DNA of 39,498 bases from Prevotellaceae bacterium (GTDB lineage: Bacteria; Bacteroidota; Bacteroidia; Bacteroidales; UBA932): contig JAISFN010000133.1 of NCBI GenBank assembly GCA_031263585.1, positions 1 through 39,498 on the forward strand. The letters run 5' to 3'. The notes under the pieces are model-generated. The model worked only from the letters and a program-made list of their open reading frames with translations. It made no database searches and had not been told where the DNA came from. The translations under genes were made by a program, and so were the position numbers. The stretch's first letter is position 1. Every line of letters starts with the position of its first letter. Positions 1 through 8,844 of this stretch are shown piece by piece.

Positions 1-351
1 GCCCCTTAGCCATAACGCAATGTATAAATGCGTTTACGCTGTTTTCCCCTGTCAAGGGCACATACCAGTTCGCCGCGGCGGCGCCTTCGGCTTTCAGTGC
101 ATGTTCCCATGCCGCATAATCGTAGTTTTGGACAAAGGCGGGGATAAAGTTGTACAAACCGTTCTGCCTGTCCAGTTTTCAGCGGCAATCTTCACAATGC
201 CCTCATCCGGGTTTTGCGGCAGGGTGAGGAAGAGTTGTGCATTAAGCTGCTGTTGGCGCAGCAATTCGTCGGAGGTATCGTTGTCCTGCCTGCATGCCGC
301 AAGCAACAGCGCCACGAGCAGTAAGCATATGTTAAATGTTTCCTGTTTCAT
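1..351 (-). pseudogene. lipoprotein gene, frameshifted, 3' end outside window
   Basis: The ATG at 351 opens a lipoprotein signal peptide (MKQETFNICLLLVALLLAAC, lipobox LLAAC with Cys20), followed by a hydrophilic stretch. The frame then ends at 94 after a tail that does not look like protein. At about 177-181 the minus strand reads GCTGAAAACTGG. A -1 shift there, or one A missing from a run of four, moves translation into another frame that is open to the window edge and looks real (KLDRQNGLYNFIPAFVQNYD at its start). I therefore read one broken gene, or one with a sequencing error in a homopolymer. I do not recognise the family. The protein would be anchored to a membrane by its lipid. GC content is higher than in most of the window. 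Confidence 0.55.
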
Positions 352-564
352 AAGCGCCATTTTTTGGCTGATAATACCGTCAAATGTACACAATAAATCG
401 AAATCTACAATTGATTGCGCAGGCTATATGTCTGTAGTATTCGATCAATTTATGAAACTTGAATGTTTTGAAGAATTTAATACTTTTGTTTTTGAGTAGT
501 CGAAATAATTTACTGTCATATTTCGGAAATTATAAAATACATAAAATAAACAATATAAAATCTT

Positions 565-596
565 CAATACTTAGTATTGTTTCTGCAAGTATGCAG
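565..596. promoter_or_regulatory. two adjacent palindromes upstream of dinB
   Basis: CAATACTTAGTATTG (565-579) is a perfect palindrome around one central base, and CTGCAAGTATGCAG (583-596) follows 3 bases later with 5-bp arms. Both lie 54-85 bases before the dinB start. They could be an operator for damage-inducible control, but no known LexA box is recognised and function is inferred from position only. Confidence 0.3.
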
Positions 597-649
597 TTTA
601 ACGTTTATTTTTAAGATTTGCATTTTAATATCCCATATATTTGTGGTAT

Positions 650-1735
650 ATGGTGCGTAAAATAATACATATCGATATGGATGCTTTTTATGCCTCTATC
701 GAGCAGCGCGATAACCCCGAATATCGGGGCAAGCCGCTGGCGGTAGGGTATGGCGGGGAGCGCGGAGTTGTGGCTGCGGCCAGTTACGAGGCGCGCCGGT
801 ATGGCGTACGCTCGGCAATGGCATCGAAAACCGCTAAAGCTAAATGCCCGCAACTGATATTTGTTCTGCCGCGTTTTGATGTGTATCGCGAAGTATCGCA
901 CAAGGTAATGGATATTTTTTTAGAATATACCAATTTGGTCGAACCGCTTTCCCTAGATGAAGCTTTTTTGGATGTAACGGAAAATCACAAGAGAATTAAA
1001 TCGGCCATCCGGATAGCAAAAGAAATAAAAGTGCGGATAAAAGTGGAAACAGGCTTGACAGCCTCGGCTGGGGTGTCGTACAATAAGTTTTTGGCAAAAA
1101 TAGCTTCCGATTATGAGAAGCCTGACGGACTATATGTTATTTTGCCCCACGATGCCGAAAAATTTATCGAAAATCTGGATATCGAACGTTTTTACGGGGT
1201 AGGGCGGGTAACTGCACGAAAAATGTACCAGCATGGCATATATAACGGCGCCGATTTAAAAAAAATCAGCGAGGCGCGTTTAGTACAATTATTTGGGAAA
1301 GCGGGACATTTGTATTACAATTATACCCGCGGTATCGACGAGCGTAAGGTGGAGCCTAACCGGATCCGAAAATCGATAGGAGCTGAAAATACATTTGCTA
1401 CCGATTTAGGTAATTTTACCGAACTTACAATTGAGTTATACCACATTGCGAAAAAAGTTTGGGAACGGATTACGGTAAAAGAATTTTATGGCCGTACCAC
1501 TACCTTGAAAATAAAGTATGCCGATTTTGAGATAATTACCCGTAGCCATACATTGCCCGGCAAAATAAACAGTTTTAACGTATTTTGGAAAACAGCTAAA
1601 GAAATGCTGAAACAAATTGATATTTCGCAGAAAAAAATCAGGCTGATAGGTTTAAGCGTCAGTAACAACGAAGATGTTGAATCCTTAAAAACCATTCAGT
1701 TGGAAATAAATTTTGGAAAGGGTGCGGGAACTTAA
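650..1735 (+). CDS. dinB: DNA polymerase IV (Y-family translesion polymerase)
   Basis: Low-fidelity polymerase that copies past DNA lesions in the cytoplasm. From ATG 650 the protein has 361 residues, the usual length. The palm motifs are intact: HIDMDAF with catalytic Asp9, and SLDEAF with Asp103 and Glu104, at the same numbers as in E. coli Pol IV. The steric-gate region is YASIEQ, and the little-finger domain fills the C-terminal third. QLEINF at 350-355 fits a beta-clamp binding motif, which is expected for this family. A TTG at 641 is also in frame, but MVRKIIHIDMDAF from 650 is the usual start for relatives. The gene stands alone, convergent with rodA, and has two palindromes upstream that may control it. 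Confidence 0.95.
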   Translation: MVRKIIHIDMDAFYASIEQRDNPEYRGKPLAVGYGGERGVVAAASYEARRYGVRSAMASKTAKAKCPQLIFVLPRFDVYREVSHKVMDIFLEYTNLVEPLSLDEAFLDVTENHKRIKSAIRIAKEIKVRIKVETGLTASAGVSYNKFLAKIASDYEKPDGLYVILPHDAEKFIENLDIERFYGVGRVTARKMYQHGIYNGADLKKISEARLVQLFGKAGHLYYNYTRGIDERKVEPNRIRKSIGAENTFATDLGNFTELTIELYHIAKKVWERITVKEFYGRTTTLKIKYADFEIITRSHTLPGKINSFNVFWKTAKEMLKQIDISQKKIRLIGLSVSNNEDVESLKTIQLEINFGKGAGT

Positions 1736-1822
1736 AGAAAATGCCAAGCTATCATCCTGACTATAAATATGTCATACTAAATTGTTTGCCTCGTTAAAGA
1801 TAACAATATGGCTATCCCTTTT

Positions 1823-3256
1823 TTAACGTTCGCCCAATCGTACGGCATCAAGTTTTACAAGTATAAACAGCAACATGGTAAAGCTCCATAATGATGAGCC
1901 GCCGTAGCTGATAAACGGCAACGGAATACCGATAACGGGAGCCAAACCAATTGTCATGGCAATATTTATAAAGAAGTGGAAAAAGAAAATAGAGGCAACA
2001 CAATAACCGTATATGCGGGCAAAACTGTGTTTTTGCCGCTCGGCAATCATAATAATGCGTATAAGTAGTATAACATAAAGAGCAATAAGAAAAAATGAAC
2101 CGACAAACCCCCGCTCTTCGCCCACAGTACAAAAAATAAAATCGGTGCTTTGTTCGGGAACAAAGTTGAACTTAGTTTGCGTACCTTGCAGGTAACCTTT
2201 GCCGGTAAACCCTCCGGAACCAATGGCCACTTTTGCCTGATGCACATTATACCCAGCTCCTTTTATGTCGACTTTTATTCCCAACATATCTTCAATCCTG
2301 TTGCGGTGATGGGGTTTCAGTAAATTATCGTAAATGTAATCTACAGAATAACTGATCATTAGTGAGCTAATAAAAAATAACAGAATGAAATAGATATTGC
2401 GTATTTTTGTGCGTGCGGCATATAATAAAACCAGAATAATTAATACACCCAATATGCTTACCGATACAATAAACTCTTGCGAGTGAGACAGTGTTAGCAG
2501 GACGCTGAGGTATGAATAAGCCAAAAATAAAATTGTAAAAATTACGGCAGCGATAAAAGCATGTAAAAAACAGCGATTTATAAAAGCAAATAATAGCAGG
2601 GATAAAGTGAATAAAATTAAAAATACAACAACCGGCTCAAGCAGTAACGATATAATAAATAGGGCAATGGTGAAAAAGGCGGCAACTAATGCCCAACCTG
2701 TCAGTCCTTCGCGGTAAAACATCAATATAAAAATAAAAAATACAACTGCCGAACCCCAGTCCTTTTGCAATAAAATCAGTGTTACAGGCAACATTATAAG
2801 GCCGAGAGTCATAGTCCATCCCTCAAGGGTTTTTAAGCGGAAACCATAGGAACTCATAGCTTTTGCCAAGGCCAAGGAGGTGGCAAGCTTGGCTAATTCG
2901 GCAGGCTGTAAACGCATCGAGCCTATTACGAACCATGAACGGGAACCGTTAACTTCTTTACCCAAAAATAAAACCAGAATAAGCAGGAGAATGATGGCAA
3001 AATAAATAAAATAAGAAAAAACAGAATAAAATCGACTATTAATGAGTAGTACGCAGAAAGCTAGAGCAAAAGCGGTAGCAATCCATATTAATTGCATACT
3101 GTGTACTTTGGAGAAATCGAAGATATTCTCTATCACGTTACTGTCGCTGGTGGTGGAGTATATGCTCATCCACCCGAAAACAACAAGTACAAGGTAGATG
3201 AATACGATGCTCCAATCTATTTTACTTACCCATATATCTTGTCTTCTGGTAGGCAT
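1823..3256 (-). CDS. rodA: Rod-shape determining SEDS glycosyltransferase RodA
   Basis: Polytopic inner-membrane enzyme that polymerises lipid II into glycan strands during cell elongation. SEDS signatures are present: NGSRSWFVIGSMRLQPAELA (about 103-122), the catalytic-loop segment FVPEQSTDFIF with Asp372, and PVIGIPLPFISYGGSSLWSF near the C-terminus. At 477 residues it is about 100 longer than the E. coli enzyme. The extra length lies between about 185 and 300, where additional hydrophobic segments appear; I recall longer RodA proteins in Bacteroidetes. The ATG at 3256 lies 5 bases after the mrdA stop codon, so the two are cotranscribed and probably translationally coupled. It should act with the transpeptidase encoded by mrdA. 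Confidence 0.95.
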   Translation of the reverse strand: MPTRRQDIWVSKIDWSIVFIYLVLVVFGWMSIYSTTSDSNVIENIFDFSKVHSMQLIWIATAFALAFCVLLINSRFYSVFSYFIYFAIILLLILVLFLGKEVNGSRSWFVIGSMRLQPAELAKLATSLALAKAMSSYGFRLKTLEGWTMTLGLIMLPVTLILLQKDWGSAVVFFIFILMFYREGLTGWALVAAFFTIALFIISLLLEPVVVFLILFTLSLLLFAFINRCFLHAFIAAVIFTILFLAYSYLSVLLTLSHSQEFIVSVSILGVLIILVLLYAARTKIRNIYFILLFFISSLMISYSVDYIYDNLLKPHHRNRIEDMLGIKVDIKGAGYNVHQAKVAIGSGGFTGKGYLQGTQTKFNFVPEQSTDFIFCTVGEERGFVGSFFLIALYVILLIRIIMIAERQKHSFARIYGYCVASIFFFHFFINIAMTIGLAPVIGIPLPFISYGGSSLWSFTMLLFILVKLDAVRLGER

Positions 3257-3261
3257 CTTTT

Positions 3262-5088
3262 TTATTTTTGTACTAAATGTTGTATAAAATTCGATGATAA
3301 AACCTGGATTTCCAGATCGGTACGAGTTATTTTGCCTTTCAGGTATTTTTCAACCATTAAAGCGGCAATAGGCGCGGCATGCGTCCCCCCGAAGCCTGCA
3401 TTTTCAACATAAACCGCTATGGCTATTTTGGGATTCTCACGCGGGGCAAAACAAATAAAAACTGCATTATCTTTGCCATGTGGGTTTTGCGCAGTACCGG
3501 TTTTACCGCATACTTCAATATCGGGCAGCCTTACCCGTCTAGCTGTCGACCCAGCTCCGCCGTTTACAGCCAAGTACATACCTTGTACAATATCGTCAAA
3601 ATATTCGTGATTAATTCCGCTTTTCTGCAATTGTTTGTATTTGGGGTCGATATCAATAGCAATGCTGTCGCTTTCAATCTCCTTAACTATATGGGGAATG
3701 TAATAAAACCCGCGGTTGGCAATGATAGCACAAAGGTTGGCAAGTTGCAGGGTAGTAGCTCCAATCTCTCCCTGCCCTATGGATAAGGATATAATACTTA
3801 GTGCCTTCCATCTTCCTTTTCCGTGAATCTTATCGTATAATGTTGTGGTTGGCAGTATCCCTCCTTTTTCATTGGGCAGGTCGATGCCTAACTGTCGGCC
3901 GAAGCCCAGTTGCTGAACCTTAGCCCGCCATGAATTTAATGCCGAGTCGAGTGAAGGATATTTCGGATTTTCAATAATGTTGCGGAATACATAACAATAA
4001 TAAGCGTTGCACGATACTTGTATCGATTGTATCATATTGATTGGTGAAAAATGGGCGTGGCATTTCACTCCGCGCCCGTAAGGATAGCCTCCGGCACAAG
4101 GATAACGCATATCGGAACGTAATACGCCTTCTTGTAAACCAACCATTCCGTTTACGATTTTAAATACCGAGCCGGGAGGATTGGTCGATGACATAATCGT
4201 GCGGTCGAATAACGGGCGTGTAGGGTCGTTTCGCAGTGCGATGTAATTGCTGCGCCTGTTCAGTCCTGACATAGTTGCCGGATCGAATCCGGGACTTGAA
4301 ATCATGGCAAGTACTTCGCCTGTTGCCGGTTCAATAGCAACAACACTGCCCAACTTGTTTTGCATTAGCAGTTGCCCGTATTCCTGTAAATCAACGTCGA
4401 TTGTTGTTATCAGATTATAGCCGGCAACAGCTTGTTTATCGTATTCGCCCTCGGCATACGATCCTTTTATCTGGTTATGTATGTCGCGTAAATAAATGCT
4501 TTCGCCCTTTTGTCCACGCAATACCTGTTCATACGATTCTTCGATACCGCTTTTGCCGATATAGTCGCCCGATTTGTAATAACTGTCTTTTTTCATGGCC
4601 GACGAATCGGCTTCCTGGATGTAGCCCAGTAAGTTCCCCGTTACCTTGTGGGGGTAAACACGTAATGTACGGGCCTGTGCATAAAATCCAGGGAATTTAT
4701 ACTCTTTTTCCAGAAAGCCTGCACACAATTCAGCCGATACTTGTTTCAAAAAAGGGACAGCCTGAAAAGCCCGCCGATTGGTTAGCTTTTTAAATTCGGC
4801 ATCCGCCTGTTCGCGGCCTATTTGGAAAATGGAACATAATTCGGTAGTATCGAATGCTTTTAACTCCCGGGGAATAATCATGATGTCGTAAGTGGTTTTA
4901 TTTTCAACAAGCAAATCCTTGTTGCGGTCGTATATCAGCCCTCGGGCAGGATATTGAACCTCGTATCTGAAAGCGTTATTCAATGCCGTTACCTTGTACG
5001 AGTCGTCCAGCACTTGTATTTGGAACAACCGGATGACTAATACAAGAGCCGATATTAAAAATATGACAATAATCACACGTTTTTGCAT
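3262..5088 (-). CDS. mrdA: Penicillin-binding protein 2, elongasome transpeptidase
   Basis: Class B PBP that cross-links peptidoglycan during elongation; anchored by an N-terminal TM helix (about 4-22) with the rest periplasmic. The PBP dimer domain spans roughly 40-220. The transpeptidase domain holds all three motifs: PGSVFK with nucleophile Ser307 and Lys310, SCN at 359-361, and KTGTAQ at 529-534. Length 608 is normal. rodA follows immediately. In the gene order I know from Bacteroides, mreB, mreC and mreD precede mrdA, but here about 450 bases of non-coding sequence and a divergent efflux operon lie upstream, so the mre genes are elsewhere. Confidence 0.95.
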   Translation of the reverse strand: MQKRVIIVIFLISALVLVIRLFQIQVLDDSYKVTALNNAFRYEVQYPARGLIYDRNKDLLVENKTTYDIMIIPRELKAFDTTELCSIFQIGREQADAEFKKLTNRRAFQAVPFLKQVSAELCAGFLEKEYKFPGFYAQARTLRVYPHKVTGNLLGYIQEADSSAMKKDSYYKSGDYIGKSGIEESYEQVLRGQKGESIYLRDIHNQIKGSYAEGEYDKQAVAGYNLITTIDVDLQEYGQLLMQNKLGSVVAIEPATGEVLAMISSPGFDPATMSGLNRRSNYIALRNDPTRPLFDRTIMSSTNPPGSVFKIVNGMVGLQEGVLRSDMRYPCAGGYPYGRGVKCHAHFSPINMIQSIQVSCNAYYCYVFRNIIENPKYPSLDSALNSWRAKVQQLGFGRQLGIDLPNEKGGILPTTTLYDKIHGKGRWKALSIISLSIGQGEIGATTLQLANLCAIIANRGFYYIPHIVKEIESDSIAIDIDPKYKQLQKSGINHEYFDDIVQGMYLAVNGGAGSTARRVRLPDIEVCGKTGTAQNPHGKDNAVFICFAPRENPKIAIAVYVENAGFGGTHAAPIAALMVEKYLKGKITRTDLEIQVLSSNFIQHLVQK

Positions 5089-5220
5089 TACAAAAAACAG
5101 GTGGTAAAAGGGTTAAGTTTGTGATAATCCGAAATAAGCCAACAATCGGACAAAACATAGAAAACAAAGATAAATAAAAAATAATTGAGAAAGCTATGGT
5201 AAATGCTACTATTTATTCAA

Positions 5221-5400
5221 AATTTGTTAATGCTTGATGAGGATATGCGACTTTTTTAATTTGATAATTTAGTAAATAAGTGAATTTGAAAATAATTCTC
5301 ACATTCTCTAAGCGTCTCATTAAAAAATTTACATTTCGCGTATCGCAATATACATATCTCACATCGCATATTCAATTAAAAAGGTCTTGATACATGATAC
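5221..5400 (+). repeat. AT-rich intergenic element, copy 1
   Basis: This is the first clear member of the dispersed intergenic family described in the findings. It contains the words TTGTTAATGC, GGATATGCGAC, GCGTATCGCAATATACATA and, at its right end (5373-5400), CAATTAAAAAGGTC followed by TTGATACATGATAC. The non-coding gap of 448 bases between mrdA and the efflux operon holds this element, then the operator and promoter words listed next; I see no gene in it. Confidence 0.55.
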
Positions 5401-5412
5401 TACATCTGTAGT

Positions 5413-5461
5413 TCCGGTTTATAAAAACGGACAAACTGTACGAAAATGGACACTACTTTTG
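5413..5461 (+). promoter_or_regulatory. candidate operator and -7 box of the efflux operon
   Basis: TCCGGTTTATAAAAACGGA (5413-5431) is an interrupted palindrome (TCCG, TTT, AAA, CGGA). It is followed by GGACA words at 5429 and 5448. TACTTTTG (5454-5461) matches the Bacteroidetes -7 consensus TAnnTTTG, but no good -33 TTTG lies at the usual distance, as would fit an activated promoter. No sigma-54 -24/-12 pair with correct spacing was found. The neighbouring two-component regulator is the obvious candidate to bind here, by inference. Confidence 0.35.
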
Positions 5462-5536
5462 TATATAATTATTTAATATACAGATAATTGTTTTTTTGGC
5501 ATGAGCATTGCTTTTCTGTCCGAAAAAAAAATTACA

Positions 5537-6784
5537 ATGGACAGAGAAATCCCTATAGAAAAAAGAAGAAAAGCGGCTCGTAAGCAATTGCTGCGCTACG
5601 GCATTATTTTACTGGCAATTGTGCTTGTAGTTGTATTGATTGTACAATTTACGCGAGGCTCGGTATCCTATAAAAGCCTTAGCACATCAAAAGTTGATTT
5701 GGGAACGATTGAAGTGAGTATAAGCGCATCGGGGCGGATTATCCCCCTTTATGAAGAAGTGATTGTATCGCCGATTAATTCGCGGATACTTGAGGTATAT
5801 AAAAATCCCGGAGATACGCTAAAAAAGGGCGACGCCATACTTAAGCTGGAGCTGGCCTCGGTTGAGACCGATTATAAGCAAAAACTGGATGAACGGGAAG
5901 TGCGGAAAAGCCGATTGGAACAAACCCATATCACTACGAATAATCATATCTCCGACTTAAAAATGCAGGCGCAAATTAAGGAAATGCAACTGAAACAGCT
6001 GTCGACCGAGTTGAAGAACGAGCGTTACTTAGACAGTATCGGGGCAAGCACATTAGATAAAATACGCCAGGCCGAATTGAATTACGAGGTAGCCAAACTG
6101 GAACTGGAACAACTTAATAATTTAATAACCAGTGAACGGAAAAATGCCGAAGCCGAAACGAATGTACAAAAACTAGAGTTGAATATTTTTGAAAAAACAT
6201 TAACCGAAAGCCAACGCCTGCTTAACGATGCCCGTGTCCTATCTCCACAGCCTGCAATTTTAACATTTGTGAATAATCAATTGGGGGCACAAGTACAGGC
6301 CGGTACACAGCTAGCCATACTGTCGGACTTAAGCGCCTTTAAAGTCGAGGCGGAAATTGCCGACAGCTATGTCGACAGGATGTCTTTAGGCGCAAAGGCC
6401 ATTGTTAAAATCGGGGGAGTACAATTGGAAGGTACTGTTGTAAACATTACCCCTTCGGTAAAAAACGGGATTGTGAAATTTACCGTCATGCTTAAGGATG
6501 CGGGGAACAGTAGGCTGCGCAGCGGTTTAAGAGCCGATGTACATATAATGCAGGAGATAAGGGATGAGGTTATGCGTATCCGCAATTCATCGTATTACAT
6601 GGGTAAAGGTGTTTACGATTTGTGGGTGATAAATGGTAACAAGGCTGAAAAACGCAGGGTTGAACTAGGCGAAAGCAATTTTGAGTATGTTGAGATTGTA
6701 AAAGGCTTGTATACAGGCGACGAGGTAATATTATCGGATATGAATAAATATATAGATAAAACAACAATAAAAATAAACCAATAA
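5537..6784 (+). CDS. HlyD/MacA-type periplasmic adaptor of an ABC efflux system
   Basis: Membrane fusion protein that links an inner-membrane ABC transporter to an outer-membrane channel. It has one N-terminal TM helix (about 20-40), then a biotinyl-lipoyl-like half (PINSRILEVYKNPGDTLKKG), a long alpha-helical coiled-coil hairpin of about 130 residues rich in K, E, Q and L, the second lipoyl half, and a beta-barrel region (FKVEAEIADSYVDRMSLGAK). I start at ATG 5537 (MDREIPIEKRRKAARK), which relatives share; an in-frame ATG at 5501 would add 12 residues. First gene of the operon, 11 bases before the ABC ATPase. The substrate cannot be read from the sequence. Confidence 0.9.
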   Translation: MDREIPIEKRRKAARKQLLRYGIILLAIVLVVVLIVQFTRGSVSYKSLSTSKVDLGTIEVSISASGRIIPLYEEVIVSPINSRILEVYKNPGDTLKKGDAILKLELASVETDYKQKLDEREVRKSRLEQTHITTNNHISDLKMQAQIKEMQLKQLSTELKNERYLDSIGASTLDKIRQAELNYEVAKLELEQLNNLITSERKNAEAETNVQKLELNIFEKTLTESQRLLNDARVLSPQPAILTFVNNQLGAQVQAGTQLAILSDLSAFKVEAEIADSYVDRMSLGAKAIVKIGGVQLEGTVVNITPSVKNGIVKFTVMLKDAGNSRLRSGLRADVHIMQEIRDEVMRIRNSSYYMGKGVYDLWVINGNKAEKRRVELGESNFEYVEIVKGLYTGDEVILSDMNKYIDKTTIKINQ

Positions 6785-6795
6785 AAATAAATATT

Positions 6796-7464
6796 ATGCA
6801 AATTATTAGTTTGGAAAATATTTCAAAAGTATATTCTACCAAGGAGATTGAAACTCTAGCTTTGGAAAATGTGAATCTTGAAGTTAATAAAGGCGATTTT
6901 TTATCGGTGATGGGCCCTTCGGGTTGCGGTAAAAGTACTATGCTTAACATTATGGGTTTGCTTGATATACCTACCGGTGGCCGCGTAAATATCAACAGAG
7001 TTGATACTACAAACATGAAGGATAAAGCCATGGCCGAATTCCGGAACAAAACCTTGGGTTTTGTTTTCCAGAGCTTCCATTTGGTTAATTCGCTAAATGT
7101 GCTGGATAATGTCGAATTGCCATTATTGTACCGTAAAATGTCGGGCAGCGAGCGTACCAGGCGGGCAAAAGAAGTGTTGGAAAAAGTGGGATTGGTACAC
7201 CGTACTAAACATTTTCCGTCGCAATTGTCCGGGGGTCAATGCCAGCGTGTTGCTATTGCCCGCGCCCTTGTCGGGAACCCCGAAATAATACTTGCCGATG
7301 AACCTACCGGTAACCTCGACAGTAAAATGGGAGCCGAAATTATGGACTTACTGTTCCAGTTGAATAACGAAGGCGCTACCATTGTTATGGTTACGCATGA
7401 CGAGCATATAGCCAAAAAAACCAAATGCATTGTCCGCTTTTTCGACGGACGCAGGGTGCAGTAA
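6796..7464 (+). CDS. MacB/LolD-type ABC transporter ATP-binding protein
   Basis: Cytoplasmic ATPase that powers the export complex. The motifs are complete: Walker A GPSGCGKST, Q-loop FVFQSFHL, signature LSGGQCQRVAIARAL, Walker B ILADEPTGNLD and H-loop VTHD. At 222 residues it is a stand-alone nucleotide-binding subunit, not fused to a permease as in MacB. It is placed between the adaptor and two FtsX-like permeases, which form the membrane partner. Mechanotransmission-type transporters of this class drive periplasmic adaptors and TolC-like channels. Confidence 0.95.
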   Translation: MQIISLENISKVYSTKEIETLALENVNLEVNKGDFLSVMGPSGCGKSTMLNIMGLLDIPTGGRVNINRVDTTNMKDKAMAEFRNKTLGFVFQSFHLVNSLNVLDNVELPLLYRKMSGSERTRRAKEVLEKVGLVHRTKHFPSQLSGGQCQRVAIARALVGNPEIILADEPTGNLDSKMGAEIMDLLFQLNNEGATIVMVTHDEHIAKKTKCIVRFFDGRRVQ

Positions 7465-7466
7465 TG

Positions 7467-7548
7467 AGTTAATATGCCAATTAGCTAATGAGAAAATAAT
7501 TTTCAAATTATCACATTAGAGAAATCGTGTATCTTGATACGCGATACC
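7467..7548 (+). repeat. AT-rich intergenic element, copy 2
   Basis: Short member of the family between the ATPase and the first permease. It contains AATATGCCAATTAGCTAATG, CACATTAGAG and the right-end words CTTGATACGCGATACC (7533-7548). It lies inside the operon, 34 bases before the next start codon. Confidence 0.5.
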
Positions 7549-7582
7549 AATATTCAATTATAAAATTCAAATAACAATTGTT

Positions 7583-8839
7583 ATGTACAAAGTATATTTT
7601 AAACAAGCGCTGCATATATTAAAGCAGGATAGGCTGATAAGCGCAATCAGCATAATCGGTACGGCTTTAGCCATTACCATGATTATGCTGGTGTATATGG
7701 TACAAGAGGTTAAAACGGCTAATGTATTGCCCGAAATACATCGGGACAGATCCATGTATTTAAATATGATGGATATAAAATACAATACGGGAGGGCGTTG
7801 GCGTGCTATGTTAAAATACGAGGCTTTAAAAGAGTGTTTACTGCCATTGAAAACACCTGAAAACATAAGCGCTACCGTTATGTTAACAGATGCCGTTGTT
7901 AATATGGAAGGAAGCGCCGAACGTAACACGTACCAGTTGCGGCAAACCGATGATAATTTCTGGAAAATATATTCATTCCCTTTTACCGAAGGCAAGGCGT
8001 TTACAAAAGAAGATTTTGATTCGGGCATACCGGTTGTTGTGATATCGCAAAAAATTGCCAAAGAAATTTTTAAGGGTCAGCAGGCTGTAGGTAAAACCAT
8101 CGACATCAATTTTATACCCTATAAAGTGCTTGGGGTGGTTAAAAACATATCCATGTTATGCCGGTACAGTTTTGCCGATTTGTGGATACCTTATACAAGT
8201 GTGCCGTCTTATACAAATTCGATGTACAACTTTGTTGCGTTGGCAAAGCATAAAAATGATTTTGATGCAATAAAAGAAGAAGTACTGGTAAATCAGAAAA
8301 AATATAACGCTATCGATACGACAAGGGTTCTTGATTTAAATGGGCCTTATACCGTTTCGCAGATGTTATTAGACATTTACAGCAGCGAAGATGCTGCCAA
8401 CGAAATAAAAGCCAATACACGCCGGAATATACTTATATTGGTAATAGCGCTGATTATACCTGCAATAAATTTGTCGAGTTTTAGTTTGTCCCGCATACGC
8501 AAACGCATGAGTGAGATAGGGGTGCGTAAGGCTTTTGGGGCAAATAAATTCAGCCTTATAGGTCAGGTGTTGTACGAAAATATGATAACCAGCCTGATAG
8601 GAGGGGCGCTGGGGTTTATTCTTTCGTTTATAGCTGTTGTAAGCCTCAGGGATTTGTTATTGTCCGATTCTTTATCCGTATTGCAAAGCGGTGAATTCGG
8701 GCTTTCGATGAGCGCTTTCTTCTCGCTTTCCGTATTCCTTGCGGTTTTCCTGGCCTGTATAGCGCTGAACGTATTGTCGGCAAGCATACCGGCGTTCCGG
8801 GCTTCGCGCTTACCCATTGTTAACGCGTTAAAAAGCTAA
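7583..8839 (+). CDS. FtsX/MacB-like ABC transporter permease 1
   Basis: Inner-membrane permease of the efflux system. It has one TM helix near the N-terminus (ISAISIIGTALAITMIMLVY), a large periplasmic MacB_PCD-like domain (about 45-270), then three TM helices (about 280-300, 330-355, 380-405). The FtsX signature RIRKRMSEIGVRKAFGAN lies in the loop after TM2. Length 418 is normal. Five bases separate it from permease 2, so the two are cotranslated and probably form a heterodimer around the shared ATPase. A copy of the intergenic element precedes it. Confidence 0.92.
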   Translation: MYKVYFKQALHILKQDRLISAISIIGTALAITMIMLVYMVQEVKTANVLPEIHRDRSMYLNMMDIKYNTGGRWRAMLKYEALKECLLPLKTPENISATVMLTDAVVNMEGSAERNTYQLRQTDDNFWKIYSFPFTEGKAFTKEDFDSGIPVVVISQKIAKEIFKGQQAVGKTIDINFIPYKVLGVVKNISMLCRYSFADLWIPYTSVPSYTNSMYNFVALAKHKNDFDAIKEEVLVNQKKYNAIDTTRVLDLNGPYTVSQMLLDIYSSEDAANEIKANTRRNILILVIALIIPAINLSSFSLSRIRKRMSEIGVRKAFGANKFSLIGQVLYENMITSLIGGALGFILSFIAVVSLRDLLLSDSLSVLQSGEFGLSMSAFFSLSVFLAVFLACIALNVLSASIPAFRASRLPIVNALKS

Positions 8840-8844
8840 AAATT

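Noticed and set aside
20-499. Long plus-strand frame at the left edge
   Set aside because: Opposite-strand shadow of the lipoprotein gene, which has the signal peptide and lipobox.
1736-1822. Bidirectional terminator between dinB and rodA
   Set aside because: No stable inverted repeat with a T-run could be found in the short gap.
5430-5465. Sigma-54 promoter before the efflux operon
   Set aside because: TGGACAC and TTTG are present but the GG to GC spacing is wrong and the GC is missing.
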